A stretch of DNA of 5,883 bases, from positions 1-5,883 of the forward strand of contig CAZUQH010000057.1 of assembly GCA_964622465.1 (NCBI GenBank). The letters run 5' to 3'. This stretch comes from CAZUQH01 sp964622465 (GTDB lineage: Bacteria; CG03; CAZUQH01). The stretch's first letter is position 1, and each line of letters starts with the position of its first letter. Both the position numbers and the translations under genes were made by a program. This document shows positions 1 to 5,883 of this stretch, in pieces. The notes under the pieces were generated by a model. That model was given only the letters and a program-made list of their open reading frames with translations, did no database searches and was not told the origin of the DNA.

Positions 1-333
1 CCCATGCGTATTCAGTTTGAATCCGGGAAAAGTCGTATATTACAGAACCAGATGAACTATCTTGACCAGGTCGCAGAACTTATATCGTCTCACCCGGCTG
101 TGAGTATCCTGATAGAAGGCCATACGGATAGCGTTGGCAGTGAGAAAGATAATCTGTCGCTTTCCGAAGACCGTGCGAAGAGTGTTTTTCAGTATCTGGT
201 AGAAGAGAAAAATATACAGCCAGAACGTCTCAAGATTGCCGGTTGCGGCGAGAGCAGGCCAATTGCAGATAATCGTACAAAAAGTGGACGGGCAATGAAC
301 AGGAGAGTGGAATTCCATGTGGAGATGGAGTAG
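1..333 (+). CDS. OmpA-family protein, C-terminal peptidoglycan-binding domain (5' partial)
   Basis: The frame is open from the first base, so the gene begins upstream of the window; the Met at base 4 is probably internal, since no ribosome binding site can be seen and it lies at the start of the conserved domain. Counting that Met as residue 1, the 109 visible residues are almost exactly one OmpA C-terminal domain: an opening strand (IQFESGKS), a helix, the IEGHTDSVGS motif (residues 37-46), the LS-x-x-RA helix (51-58), and the closing GRAMNRRVEF segment (95-104). In OmpA proteins the Asp of HTD (here D42) and the Arg of the LSxxRA helix (here R57) bind the diaminopimelate of peptidoglycan, and both are present. 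The protein therefore probably ties an envelope structure to the cell wall from the periplasm. What lies N-terminal (barrel, lipoprotein or other) is not visible. The last 17 bases overlap the next gene. Confidence 0.93.
   Translation, partial: PMRIQFESGKSRILQNQMNYLDQVAELISSHPAVSILIEGHTDSVGSEKDNLSLSEDRAKSVFQYLVEEKNIQPERLKIAGCGESRPIADNRTKSGRAMNRRVEFHVEME
301..307 (+). promoter_or_regulatory. Ribosome binding site for the CBM9-like gene
   Basis: AGGAGAG lies 9 bases before the ATG at 317, inside the 3' end of the OmpA-family gene. It supports that start and implies translation in the shadow of the upstream gene. Confidence 0.65.
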
Positions 334-1546
334 GGAAATCCCGCCATCACTTCTGGTGATATGTCTTGTTATACTTGGGCCCGGTGTTTCTGGTGCAGTT
401 ACTATTCCCGTAGCTAACTTTGATTCTCGTGAAACAGTCAACCTGCGCGGTGGAAATTCCGGGTGCTGGGAGTGCGACCCCAACGATGAATCCCAGTATA
501 TCAGAGCAGAGTTTGTGCCGGATGACCGTTCCGGCGCAAAAGGATATTCATTGCGGCTTGAATACGACATTGATTCGGTGCGCACTTACATTCCCGACTT
601 TCCGAATACGGCTTTTAACGGTTATTTTAGTTTACTCGAAAATGTCGATGCTACCGGTTTTTCCTATCTGATTTTCTGGGCCAGAGGAGATGCCGGCTTC
701 GGTTTTCCCAGGCAATTCCGGATAGAGCTTAAGGACAGGTCAAATACGGCATCCTATCTGGTGGAAGGTATCACAAGCAAATGGAAGCGGTTTGTCATCC
801 GGCTTTCCCAATTTAGAGAAATAACCAGATTTGACCAGCTCCGGGAGTTGACGGTTGTTTTTGACCAGAATGTCAACCGCAAGACAGGCGCCATAGTCAT
901 TGACGATATATATTTTTCCAAGACCGCAGAGCCACCGTTGATAACGGTGTCCCGTCTTGCCAGTGCCCCGGTGATTGACGGAGACCTGAGCGAATGGGAA
1001 AAACAGGCAATTCAGCTTACGCCGGAAGAGAACCTTGAAAAGGGAAAAGCAACTGCAAGTGACTGCTCGGCCATTGTCCATTGCGGCTGGACTGCCGATG
1101 CACTTTACGTGGGCGTCCGAGTAAAAGACGATGAAGTTATATCTGCTAAATCAGGCAGTTTGTTATGGCAGGATGACTGCGTAGAAGTTTACGTTGACCC
1201 TGATTGCGACGGCCTTGAGTGGGGTGGAAAATCCGATTGGCAATTTGGTTTCAGCGCGCCTCATGAAGATGGAACAATGGAATGGTGGAACTGGTTTGGC
1301 GGTTTTGGCAGTACCGGTACGGTAATCGGATTGGTTTCAGATGCAAGACGGGAAAAAGACGGCTATACTATAGAAATGCGGCTGCCCTGGCCGGTATTCG
1401 GGATTGATGCCGGAAAAGGCACGAAGTTTGGGCTCACTGTTGCGGTTCATGACTGTGATTTTTCGGGTACGCCAGAAGCGAAACTCATTAGTTGCTGGCT
1501 TCCCGAGGCAGGAAAGTTTCGTCTTGGCAACGCAATTCTGAAGTAA
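317..1546 (+). CDS. Secreted two-domain carbohydrate-binding-type protein (CBM11/CIA30-like + CBM9-like)
   Basis: 409 residues. The N-terminus has a basic stretch, a hydrophobic core (about 11-20) and a likely signal peptidase I site near VSGA (residues 24-27), so the product is exported. Residues about 33-200 form a galactose-binding-like beta-sandwich of the CBM11/CIA30 type: it starts with NFDS, continues with GFSYLIFWARG (114-124) and WKRFVIRLSQF (156-166), and ends GAIVIDDIYF (191-200). Residues about 217-405 match the CBM9/DOMON-like fold: APVIDGDLSEWE (217-228), ALYVGVRVKDDEV (262-274), and WQDDCVEVYVDPD (284-296). No catalytic domain is seen. CBM9 modules usually bind sugar ends of polysaccharides, but related folds also occur in redox proteins, so the ligand is unknown. 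A CxxC pair (C50, C53) and further cysteines could form disulfides. The gene overlaps the OmpA-family gene by 17 bases and precedes the HAMP gene by 20. Domain calls are from motif pattern; the CBM9 part is the surer one. Confidence 0.87.
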   Translation: MWRWSREIPPSLLVICLVILGPGVSGAVTIPVANFDSRETVNLRGGNSGCWECDPNDESQYIRAEFVPDDRSGAKGYSLRLEYDIDSVRTYIPDFPNTAFNGYFSLLENVDATGFSYLIFWARGDAGFGFPRQFRIELKDRSNTASYLVEGITSKWKRFVIRLSQFREITRFDQLRELTVVFDQNVNRKTGAIVIDDIYFSKTAEPPLITVSRLASAPVIDGDLSEWEKQAIQLTPEENLEKGKATASDCSAIVHCGWTADALYVGVRVKDDEVISAKSGSLLWQDDCVEVYVDPDCDGLEWGGKSDWQFGFSAPHEDGTMEWWNWFGGFGSTGTVIGLVSDARREKDGYTIEMRLPWPVFGIDAGKGTKFGLTVAVHDCDFSGTPEAKLISCWLPEAGKFRLGNAILK

Positions 1547-1551
1547 GGGAA

Positions 1552-1558
1552 AAGGAGG
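1552..1558 (+). promoter_or_regulatory. Strong Shine-Dalgarno for the HAMP gene
   Basis: AAGGAGG is a near-perfect Shine-Dalgarno sequence, 8 bases before the ATG at 1567. It fixes the start there and argues against a longer reading from 1492, which would overlap the CBM9-like gene by 55 bases and put extra charged residues before the first membrane segment. Confidence 0.85.
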
Positions 1559-1566
1559 AGGGTGCT

Positions 1567-2199
1567 ATGAAATTCAGACGGAAGCAAATGATTGTCCAGG
1601 GCCGATTTCAGTCCGGTTATATTGGCTGGTTTTTGCTCACAACTATTGTGATTGCAGTGCTGGCATTTGTCATTATGTACTGGGGGGTGTGGAAAAGCTC
1701 TCTTAATGAATTCTCCAGCCAGCGCATAACCGAAGATGTGGGTCTGGCAAGAAGAATACAGGAATATGAAGCGATGCGGCAGCAGGTCGGTTCACCGAAT
1801 GCAGCGCATAGGCGTGCAATGGAGCTATTTGCGTGGAACCAGCAGGAAACGGTGAAAGAAATTCTTCGGACTTCGCGGAACCGCATGATTCCTGCTACGG
1901 TTATAGTAATCGTGGTTTGCTTCATAGCGTCGCTTCTACTTTCTCACAGGATAGCAGGTCCAATATGGAAGATGGAGAAGAACTTACGTGCGTTGAACTC
2001 CGGAAACCTAGACGTTAACTTTCGTATAAGAAAGAGAGACGAGTTCCATTTACTTGCAGCTGGCCTCGAGGAGCATGCTGTACGGTTAAAAGAATTACTA
2101 AACAGATTAGAAATACTTGGCAAAGAGCTTGCTGACGTGCCAGGGACTGAAAAAGCAAGGAATGCGCTTGAAAGAGCACTCAGTGATTTCAAGGTATAA
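1567..2199 (+). CDS. Two-TM membrane protein with free-standing HAMP domain
   Basis: 210 residues. A basic N-terminus (MKFRRKQ) leads into transmembrane segment 1 (about 18-40). An extracytoplasmic, largely helical stretch with many charged residues follows (about 41-106), then transmembrane segment 2 (about 107-126). Next comes a HAMP domain (about 126-178): SHRIAGPIWKMEKNLRALNS with the usual GP after the membrane exit, then GNLDVNF and the acidic RDEF turn before its second helix. The remaining 30 residues are a charged helix, probably coiled coil. HAMP domains pass conformational signals from a sensor to a histidine kinase, cyclase or chemotaxis module, but none is encoded here: the protein stops naturally at 2199. 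Stand-alone HAMP proteins of this style are known in several uncultured and deltaproteobacterial lineages, with unclear function. It may signal through a partner encoded elsewhere. Its place between secreted glycan-related genes suggests a link to envelope or substrate sensing, which is inference. Confidence 0.88.
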   Translation: MKFRRKQMIVQGRFQSGYIGWFLLTTIVIAVLAFVIMYWGVWKSSLNEFSSQRITEDVGLARRIQEYEAMRQQVGSPNAAHRRAMELFAWNQQETVKEILRTSRNRMIPATVIVIVVCFIASLLLSHRIAGPIWKMEKNLRALNSGNLDVNFRIRKRDEFHLLAAGLEEHAVRLKELLNRLEILGKELADVPGTEKARNALERALSDFKV

Positions 2200-3478
2200 A
2201 TTCTGCAACCCCGGGATTTTCAAAATTGCGATTGTTGGTATAGTTAGCGTCGTGATAACTGCGGCTGCAGCAACTTTTTCGTTTCCAGCACCGGCACAGT
2301 TCCGGCTGAGTGCTGAGGATGAAAAGTTTCTTGATAAGGTCGAACACGACTCGGTGATGTATTTCTGGGAACAGGCAAATCCTGAAAATGGACTGATAAA
2401 GGATTCCAATACAGGTTACTCTCCATCGAGCATTGCTGCCGTTGGGTTTGGGTTAACTGCATTGTGTATCGGCGTGGAGCGCGGATGGCTTAACCGCAAC
2501 GAAGTATACTTGCGTATCTGGCGGACCCTTCACACATTTCTTACTGATGTAGAAAACGTTCACGGTTTCTTTTACCATTTTCTGGATATGAAATCAGGGA
2601 AGCGTGTCTGGTCATGCGAGGTGTCCTCTATAGATACGGCATTGTTTCTCGCAGGAGCGCTGTTCGCCGGCGAATATTTTTCCGGTACGGAAATCGAGAA
2701 AATGGCTACCCGGATTTATACCCGGGTTGACTGGCCGTGGATGCTCGCGAACCGTAATGTGCTTTGTATGGGCTGGAAACCAGAGCAGGGTTTCCTGTCG
2801 TCATACTGGGATTCGTACAATGAATTAATGATAATTTATGCGCTCGCAATTGGTTCTCCGACTCATCCGATACCAGCGGATTACTGGTATAACTGGAATA
2901 GGACGCGAGGCCATTACGGCGATAAAACGTTCATTTATTGTACGACTGGCAGTGCGTTCGTTTATCAATATGCGCATGCGTGGATTGATTTTAGAAAAAT
3001 CAGTGACCGTTATGCAAATTATTGGGATAATTCTGTCAAGGCGCTTGAGAGCAACAGACAGTTCTGTATAGACCACCAGAGGGACTATGAAACGTATGGA
3101 GAAAAATGCTGGGGTTTGAGCGCTTGCGTCGGGCCGCGTGGTTATCGCGGATATGGCGGTGGACCAGGACGGCTATTGCACGATGGTACCGTTGCTCCTT
3201 GCGCTGCTGCCGGCTCCCTTCCTTTTATTCCAGACGCCTCGCTGGAAATGCTGAAGCACATTTATGAAACGTACGGGAGTAAAGTTTATGGTAAGTATGG
3301 ATTTTACGACGCATTTAATATCGACGAGGACTGGTTTTGCGATACTTATATCGGGATTGACCAGGGAATAACCGCATTGATGATTGAGAATTTGAGAACC
3401 GGCATAATATGGTCGTATTTCATGGATAATAAATACGTACAAAAATGGGTTAAATCCTGTATGCAGGAGGGAACATGA
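2162..3478 (+). CDS. Exported glycoside hydrolase, PF10091 / GH144-like (putative endo-beta-1,2-glucanase)
   Basis: 438 residues from the ATG at 2162. A basic start and a hydrophobic stretch (about 20-38) ending near APAQ (43-46) look like a signal peptide, so it probably acts in the periplasm or outside the cell. The rest matches the putative glucoamylase family along its whole length: YFWEQANPENGLIKD (67-81), SSIAAVGFGLTALCIGVERGW (89-109), CEVSSIDTALFLAG (152-165), VDWPWM (189-194), MGWKPEQGF (203-211), GSPTHP (231-236), AWIDFR (273-278), NRQFCI (298-303), WGLSAC (317-322), DGTVAPCAAAGSLPF (341-355), DAFN (383-386), and IDQGITALMIENLRTGIIW (399-417). In CAZy this group is GH144, whose characterised members cleave beta-1,2-glucan; catalysis is by acidic residues in an (alpha/alpha)6 barrel, and E153, D158, E221, D341 and D400 are conserved-looking candidates. 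Activity on another glucan is possible. The start is uncertain: TTG 2117, ATG 2162 and GTG 2183 are all open. It overlaps the HAMP gene by 38 bases and the next gene by 4. Confidence 0.88.
   Translation: MRLKEHSVISRYKFCNPGIFKIAIVGIVSVVITAAAATFSFPAPAQFRLSAEDEKFLDKVEHDSVMYFWEQANPENGLIKDSNTGYSPSSIAAVGFGLTALCIGVERGWLNRNEVYLRIWRTLHTFLTDVENVHGFFYHFLDMKSGKRVWSCEVSSIDTALFLAGALFAGEYFSGTEIEKMATRIYTRVDWPWMLANRNVLCMGWKPEQGFLSSYWDSYNELMIIYALAIGSPTHPIPADYWYNWNRTRGHYGDKTFIYCTTGSAFVYQYAHAWIDFRKISDRYANYWDNSVKALESNRQFCIDHQRDYETYGEKCWGLSACVGPRGYRGYGGGPGRLLHDGTVAPCAAAGSLPFIPDASLEMLKHIYETYGSKVYGKYGFYDAFNIDEDWFCDTYIGIDQGITALMIENLRTGIIWSYFMDNKYVQKWVKSCMQEGT
3465..3470 (+). promoter_or_regulatory. Shine-Dalgarno for the barrel-fusion gene
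   Basis: AGGAGG sits 4 bases before the ATG at 3475, within the last codons of the hydrolase gene. Together with the ATGA stop/start overlap it indicates translational coupling of the two genes, although the spacing is somewhat tight. Confidence 0.7.
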
Positions 3479-3995
3479 GGACGATAATGAGGCCCCCGCT
3501 TATATGTACCTGTCTGATACTGTTTTGTTTTAGCGTTGCAGGTGCTCAAACGCCAGAGCGTGTTATTAGCAACTTTGACGATGTGAAGCCAGGTTCATTT
3601 GAATTCAAAGACGAGATTGGTTCTACATTCAAGACCGATGTATTTTCTTCTGAGGAAGGCCGGGGCCGTTTCCTTACGATAAAGAGCAAAATAGTTCGCA
3701 ATGGCTGGGCTGGCTGGGGCCTGGCGCTGGAAGGGATTGATGCCGGCGGCTTTGGTTTTCTCTCATTTTATGTTCGCGGACAGAATGGCGGCGAAACCTT
3801 CGAGATTGGAATAAAGGATAAAGCAGGAGTGGAAGTAAAAGTGCAATCATCTGCCTATTTTGACGTTAGTAAAGAATGGCAAAAAATTTCGTTGCCGCTT
3901 ACCACTTTCGCAGGAGTCGAGTTAAGTTCTGTTGACAACATCAACATAGGGTTTAATGATTCGCATAAATCAGGCACTATCTATCTTGACGATAT
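3475..3995 (+). CDS. N-terminal part of a CBM11/CIA30-like domain / outer-membrane barrel fusion (3' cut by gap)
   Basis: 173 complete residues are visible before the Ns. Residues 1-24 are a signal peptide (MRTIM, then a hydrophobic core, cleavage likely at VAGA/Q). Residues about 30-173 form one complete CBM11/CIA30-like beta-sandwich: ISNFDDV (31-37), GFGFLSFYVRG (92-102), EWQKISLPLTTFAG (134-147) and GTIYLDD (167-173). This parallels the domain in the protein at 317-1546, with equivalent NFDS, FSYLIFWARG, WKRFVIRLSQF and IVIDDIYF segments. Such domains bind carbohydrate or act in protein complex assembly. No stop occurs before the gap, and the sequence after the gap resumes inside another domain of the same kind, so this and 4096-5848 are most likely one gene. 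The start has an AGGAGG site and a 4-base ATGA overlap with the hydrolase gene, so the two are probably made together. The frame as displayed breaks across the gap because the 100 Ns are a placeholder. Confidence 0.85.
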
Positions 3996-4095
3996 NNNNN
4001 NNNNNNNNNNNNNNNNNNNNNNNNNNNNNNNNNNNNNNNNNNNNNNNNNNNNNNNNNNNNNNNNNNNNNNNNNNNNNNNNNNNNNNNNNNNNNNN
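3996..4095. other. Assembly gap, 100 Ns of unknown true length
   Basis: Exactly 100 Ns, the usual placeholder for a scaffold join of unknown size. The frame before it and the frame after it agree only if the true length is a multiple of three, and 100 is not. Aligning the two beta-sandwich domains suggests that roughly 75-85 residues (about 220-260 bases) are missing: the end of domain 1, a linker and the first half of domain 2. This size is an estimate from domain length only. Confidence 0.97.
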
Positions 4096-5848
4096 GGAAA
4101 TCAAATTCAGAATTAAAGGAGACGGTTCAGACAACGTCGTTGCTTTCAACATAATAGACGGTTCGGATGAAGTATGGACCTGCGAATCACTGGACATCCT
4201 TTCGCATACTAACTGGCAGATTGTCAGCATCCCGCTGGAAGCATTTGCACTCGCTGATTATTCCAGACACGTAGACGGGAAAATCGACCTTGACAAGATT
4301 AAGGGTTACGAAATAATGCTCCGTTCCATGGATGAAAAAACGCGCACCGGCAGAATAATCGTAGACCAATTATACATCATCGGTGAAGGCCTGAACCCTG
4401 TGTGGGCAGCTCCGCCAAAGGTCGTGGAGCGGCTCGCTATTGAGATACCGCGCGTAGGGAACGTTGACTTTGGCGGGACGCTGTACACACAATCTTTCTG
4501 GTGTCCGGAGCTTGGCCCGACCGTAAGCCACTGGGGAAAACTACTCGCAAGTGCAAGAGTCGGTCCAATCAGCTCCCGGATAGAGTTCGCTTCACAAGGA
4601 CAAAATTTCGGAGAGGCCGCATATATTACTACTCAACCGGACGGTAAAACAATCGTAACCTGCGAATCGCCTTCAATGATCGTGCCTACTATTGAGGTCA
4701 TGCTTAATCAGCCGGCACGGTGGCTTTCAAAATTATCCGTCGGTAATATCTGTGTCAACTATACCAAGTACACATTTCCTGCCACCTGGGGATGGAAAGG
4801 TGCAATTATGGAGGGTGACGTTGGTGACGTGAACTGGCACGCGTTTGGCATAAAACAGCGTTATACTTCTTATACAGCTGGCGGACGATTGAAGACGTAT
4901 CTCGGGAGATGGCGAGTTACGGGTATCGGCGTTTATTCACAGGAATGCGCTCCTGCTGACTCAAGTTCTATGGATACAGGCGTGCTAAGCGGGGGCAATG
5001 AAATTGACATAAGGAAAGGCGTTACTGATGCTGCAGGCACTTTTGAAATTGAGCAAAGATTGTTTCAGAACCGTCTGTCGGCAAAGGGGACGTATGGATA
5101 CAATTATTACCAGAAACTTGGTGAGATTGACTATACGGAACCAACCACCCCTGTTTATTCGTATGACCTTGATGATGAAATCGTACTCAATGACCCGATG
5201 TGGAGGGTATCTCTGGAGAGTACCGACCTCTTCTGGCAGGGCCTCAGGACGTGGGCAGAATATCGCGACGTTGGCACGGAATTCAAGCCAAAATACAGGG
5301 AAGGTGCTGCCTGGTTTGATGACGCAGAAAGTGACCAAAAGGGTTATAATCTTTCGGTTTCACAATGGTTGAAGGGCTGGACCATCTCAACTACCTATGA
5401 TTGGCTGAATAGAAACTCTAATTCCGACTACTTCCGCAGGCGTACCAATTGGGGAATTGGATATTATGGTTTTGGCGGACTGGACGTTGCTTTTCATCAG
5501 GAATACAAAAGGGAAAAATATGCTTACGTAAGTCAGCGTTCGGAATTTTCGCTCACTGGCGATGGCAGAGATGAAGATATACGCACTGACGAGCTATACA
5601 CGCGGTTGCAATTAACACCGCCTCTCGCCCTCTGGTTCAAGACCCGGAGAGAATCCATACTTCACCCTGCGACAGATGCACGCTATCTCAGCGAATCTTT
5701 GTTTGTAAAAGTAGAGTACTATCTTGCATCAACAGCAAAGGTCTTTGCTGAATATAAAACTACCAGATTCGGAGACCCTAAATGGGAGCCCCATGATGAG
5801 CCATATGATGATAACTATGTCAAAGCGTGGTTTGAGTTCACGTTCTAA
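4096..5848 (+). CDS. C-terminal part of the fusion: half CBM11/CIA30-like domain plus outer-membrane beta-barrel (5' cut by gap)
   Basis: 583 residues are readable from the first complete codon at 4097. Residues 1-97 are the second half of a CBM11/CIA30-like domain: EIKFRIKGDGSD (1-12), NWQIVSIPLEAFALADYS (39-56) and TGRIIVDQLYIIGEG (84-98), lining up with the preceding domain. After a short Pro-rich linker (about 100-120) come about 460 residues with the marks of an outer-membrane beta-barrel: many short alternating strands rich in Tyr and Trp at strand ends (for example SAKGTYGYNYYQK and NWGIGYYGFGGLDVAF), Gly/Asp/Asn turns, charged loops, no long hydrophobic helix, and a final strand VKAWFEFTF ending in Phe, the classic signal for the BAM assembly machinery. 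The barrel family is not recognised; it could be a porin or exporter for saccharides, with the N-terminal domains in the periplasm. An ATG at 3956 in this frame is before the gap and is not a real start. No gene follows before the window ends. Confidence 0.82.
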
Positions 5849-5858
5849 TATGTCATTG

Positions 5859-5876
5859 CGCAGGCTAAAGCCTGCG
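5859..5876. repeat. Perfect 8-bp palindrome, possible dispersed repeat or transcript-end hairpin
   Basis: CGCAGGCT and AGCCTGCG are exact reverse complements separated by AA, starting 10 bases after the last stop codon. A GC-rich hairpin in this position could end or protect the operon transcript, but the bases after it (GCTACCA) are not a T-run, so it is not a standard intrinsic terminator. From memory, very similar strings (caggctaaagcctgcggctac) recur between genes in many uncultured bacterial genomes, so a short dispersed palindromic repeat is the better guess. It may continue beyond the window. Confidence 0.6.
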
Positions 5877-5883
5877 GCTACCA

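Noticed and set aside
40..585. 181-residue open frame on the minus strand
   Set aside because: It is antisense to the OmpA domain and the CBM9-like gene, both of which have clear family motifs; it has no recognisable domain and no good ribosome binding site.
740..1081. 113-residue minus-strand open frame
   Set aside because: It lies wholly opposite the CBM11/CIA30-like and CBM9-like coding sequence and shows no family motif; it is a shadow of that gene.
2707..2727. Short inverted repeat around CCCGG / CCCGGGT
   Set aside because: It lies inside the hydrolase coding sequence at conserved protein positions, so it is probably a chance result of codon use.
4985..5372. Overlapping open frames of about 115 residues on both strands
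   Set aside because: Both lie inside the beta-barrel coding region, which is continuous and has the expected strand pattern; the alternatives look like random translations.
5849..5883. Possible Rho-independent terminator or tRNA end (hairpin, terminal CCA)
   Set aside because: The hairpin is not followed by a T-run, and the stretch cannot fold into tRNA arms; the CCA at the window end is coincidence.
1..5883. CRISPR array, insertion sequence, phage or toxin-antitoxin genes
   Set aside because: There are no spaced direct repeats, no transposase or integrase motifs and no small paired genes; nearly all bases are explained by five envelope-related genes.

Overview
The window looks like part of a genome from an uncultured Gram-negative (diderm) bacterium, most likely a draft or metagenome-derived scaffold. 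The diderm cell plan is supported by an OmpA-type peptidoglycan-anchor domain, several Sec signal peptides, and a large protein that reads as an outer-membrane beta-barrel ending in Phe. A run of exactly 100 Ns (3996-4095) marks a scaffolding gap. Base composition is moderate and coding density is very high. The protein styles (free-standing HAMP membrane protein, CBM9-like secreted protein, GH144-like hydrolase) recall Omnitrophota and related lineages, but that placement is an impression and not a sequence-based assignment.

Layout: all genes are on the + strand and form one tightly packed, probably co-transcribed set. (1) 1-333: C-terminal end of an OmpA-family protein, cut by the window edge. 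(2) 317-1546: secreted two-domain protein with a CBM11/CIA30-like beta-sandwich followed by a CBM9/DOMON-like domain; it overlaps gene 1 by 17 bases. (3) 1567-2199: two-TM protein with a HAMP domain and no output domain. (4) 2162-3478: exported PF10091/GH144-like glycoside hydrolase, overlapping gene 3. (5) 3475-5848: a signal peptide plus one CBM11/CIA30-like domain, interrupted by the assembly gap, then the second half of another such domain followed by a roughly 460-residue beta-barrel; it overlaps gene 4 by 4 bases (ATGA). After the last stop there is only a short perfect palindrome (5859-5876) before the window ends.

How the genes may work together (inference): the signal peptides, carbohydrate-binding-type folds, GH144-like hydrolase, outer-membrane barrel and peptidoglycan anchor suggest an envelope system that binds, cuts and perhaps transports a glucan, possibly a beta-1,2-glucan given the characterised members of GH144. 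The same CBM11/CIA30-like fold occurs three times in two proteins of the operon. The most unusual item is the apparent fusion of tandem domains of this kind to an outer-membrane barrel. None of the individual families is new; the combination is what merits a second look.
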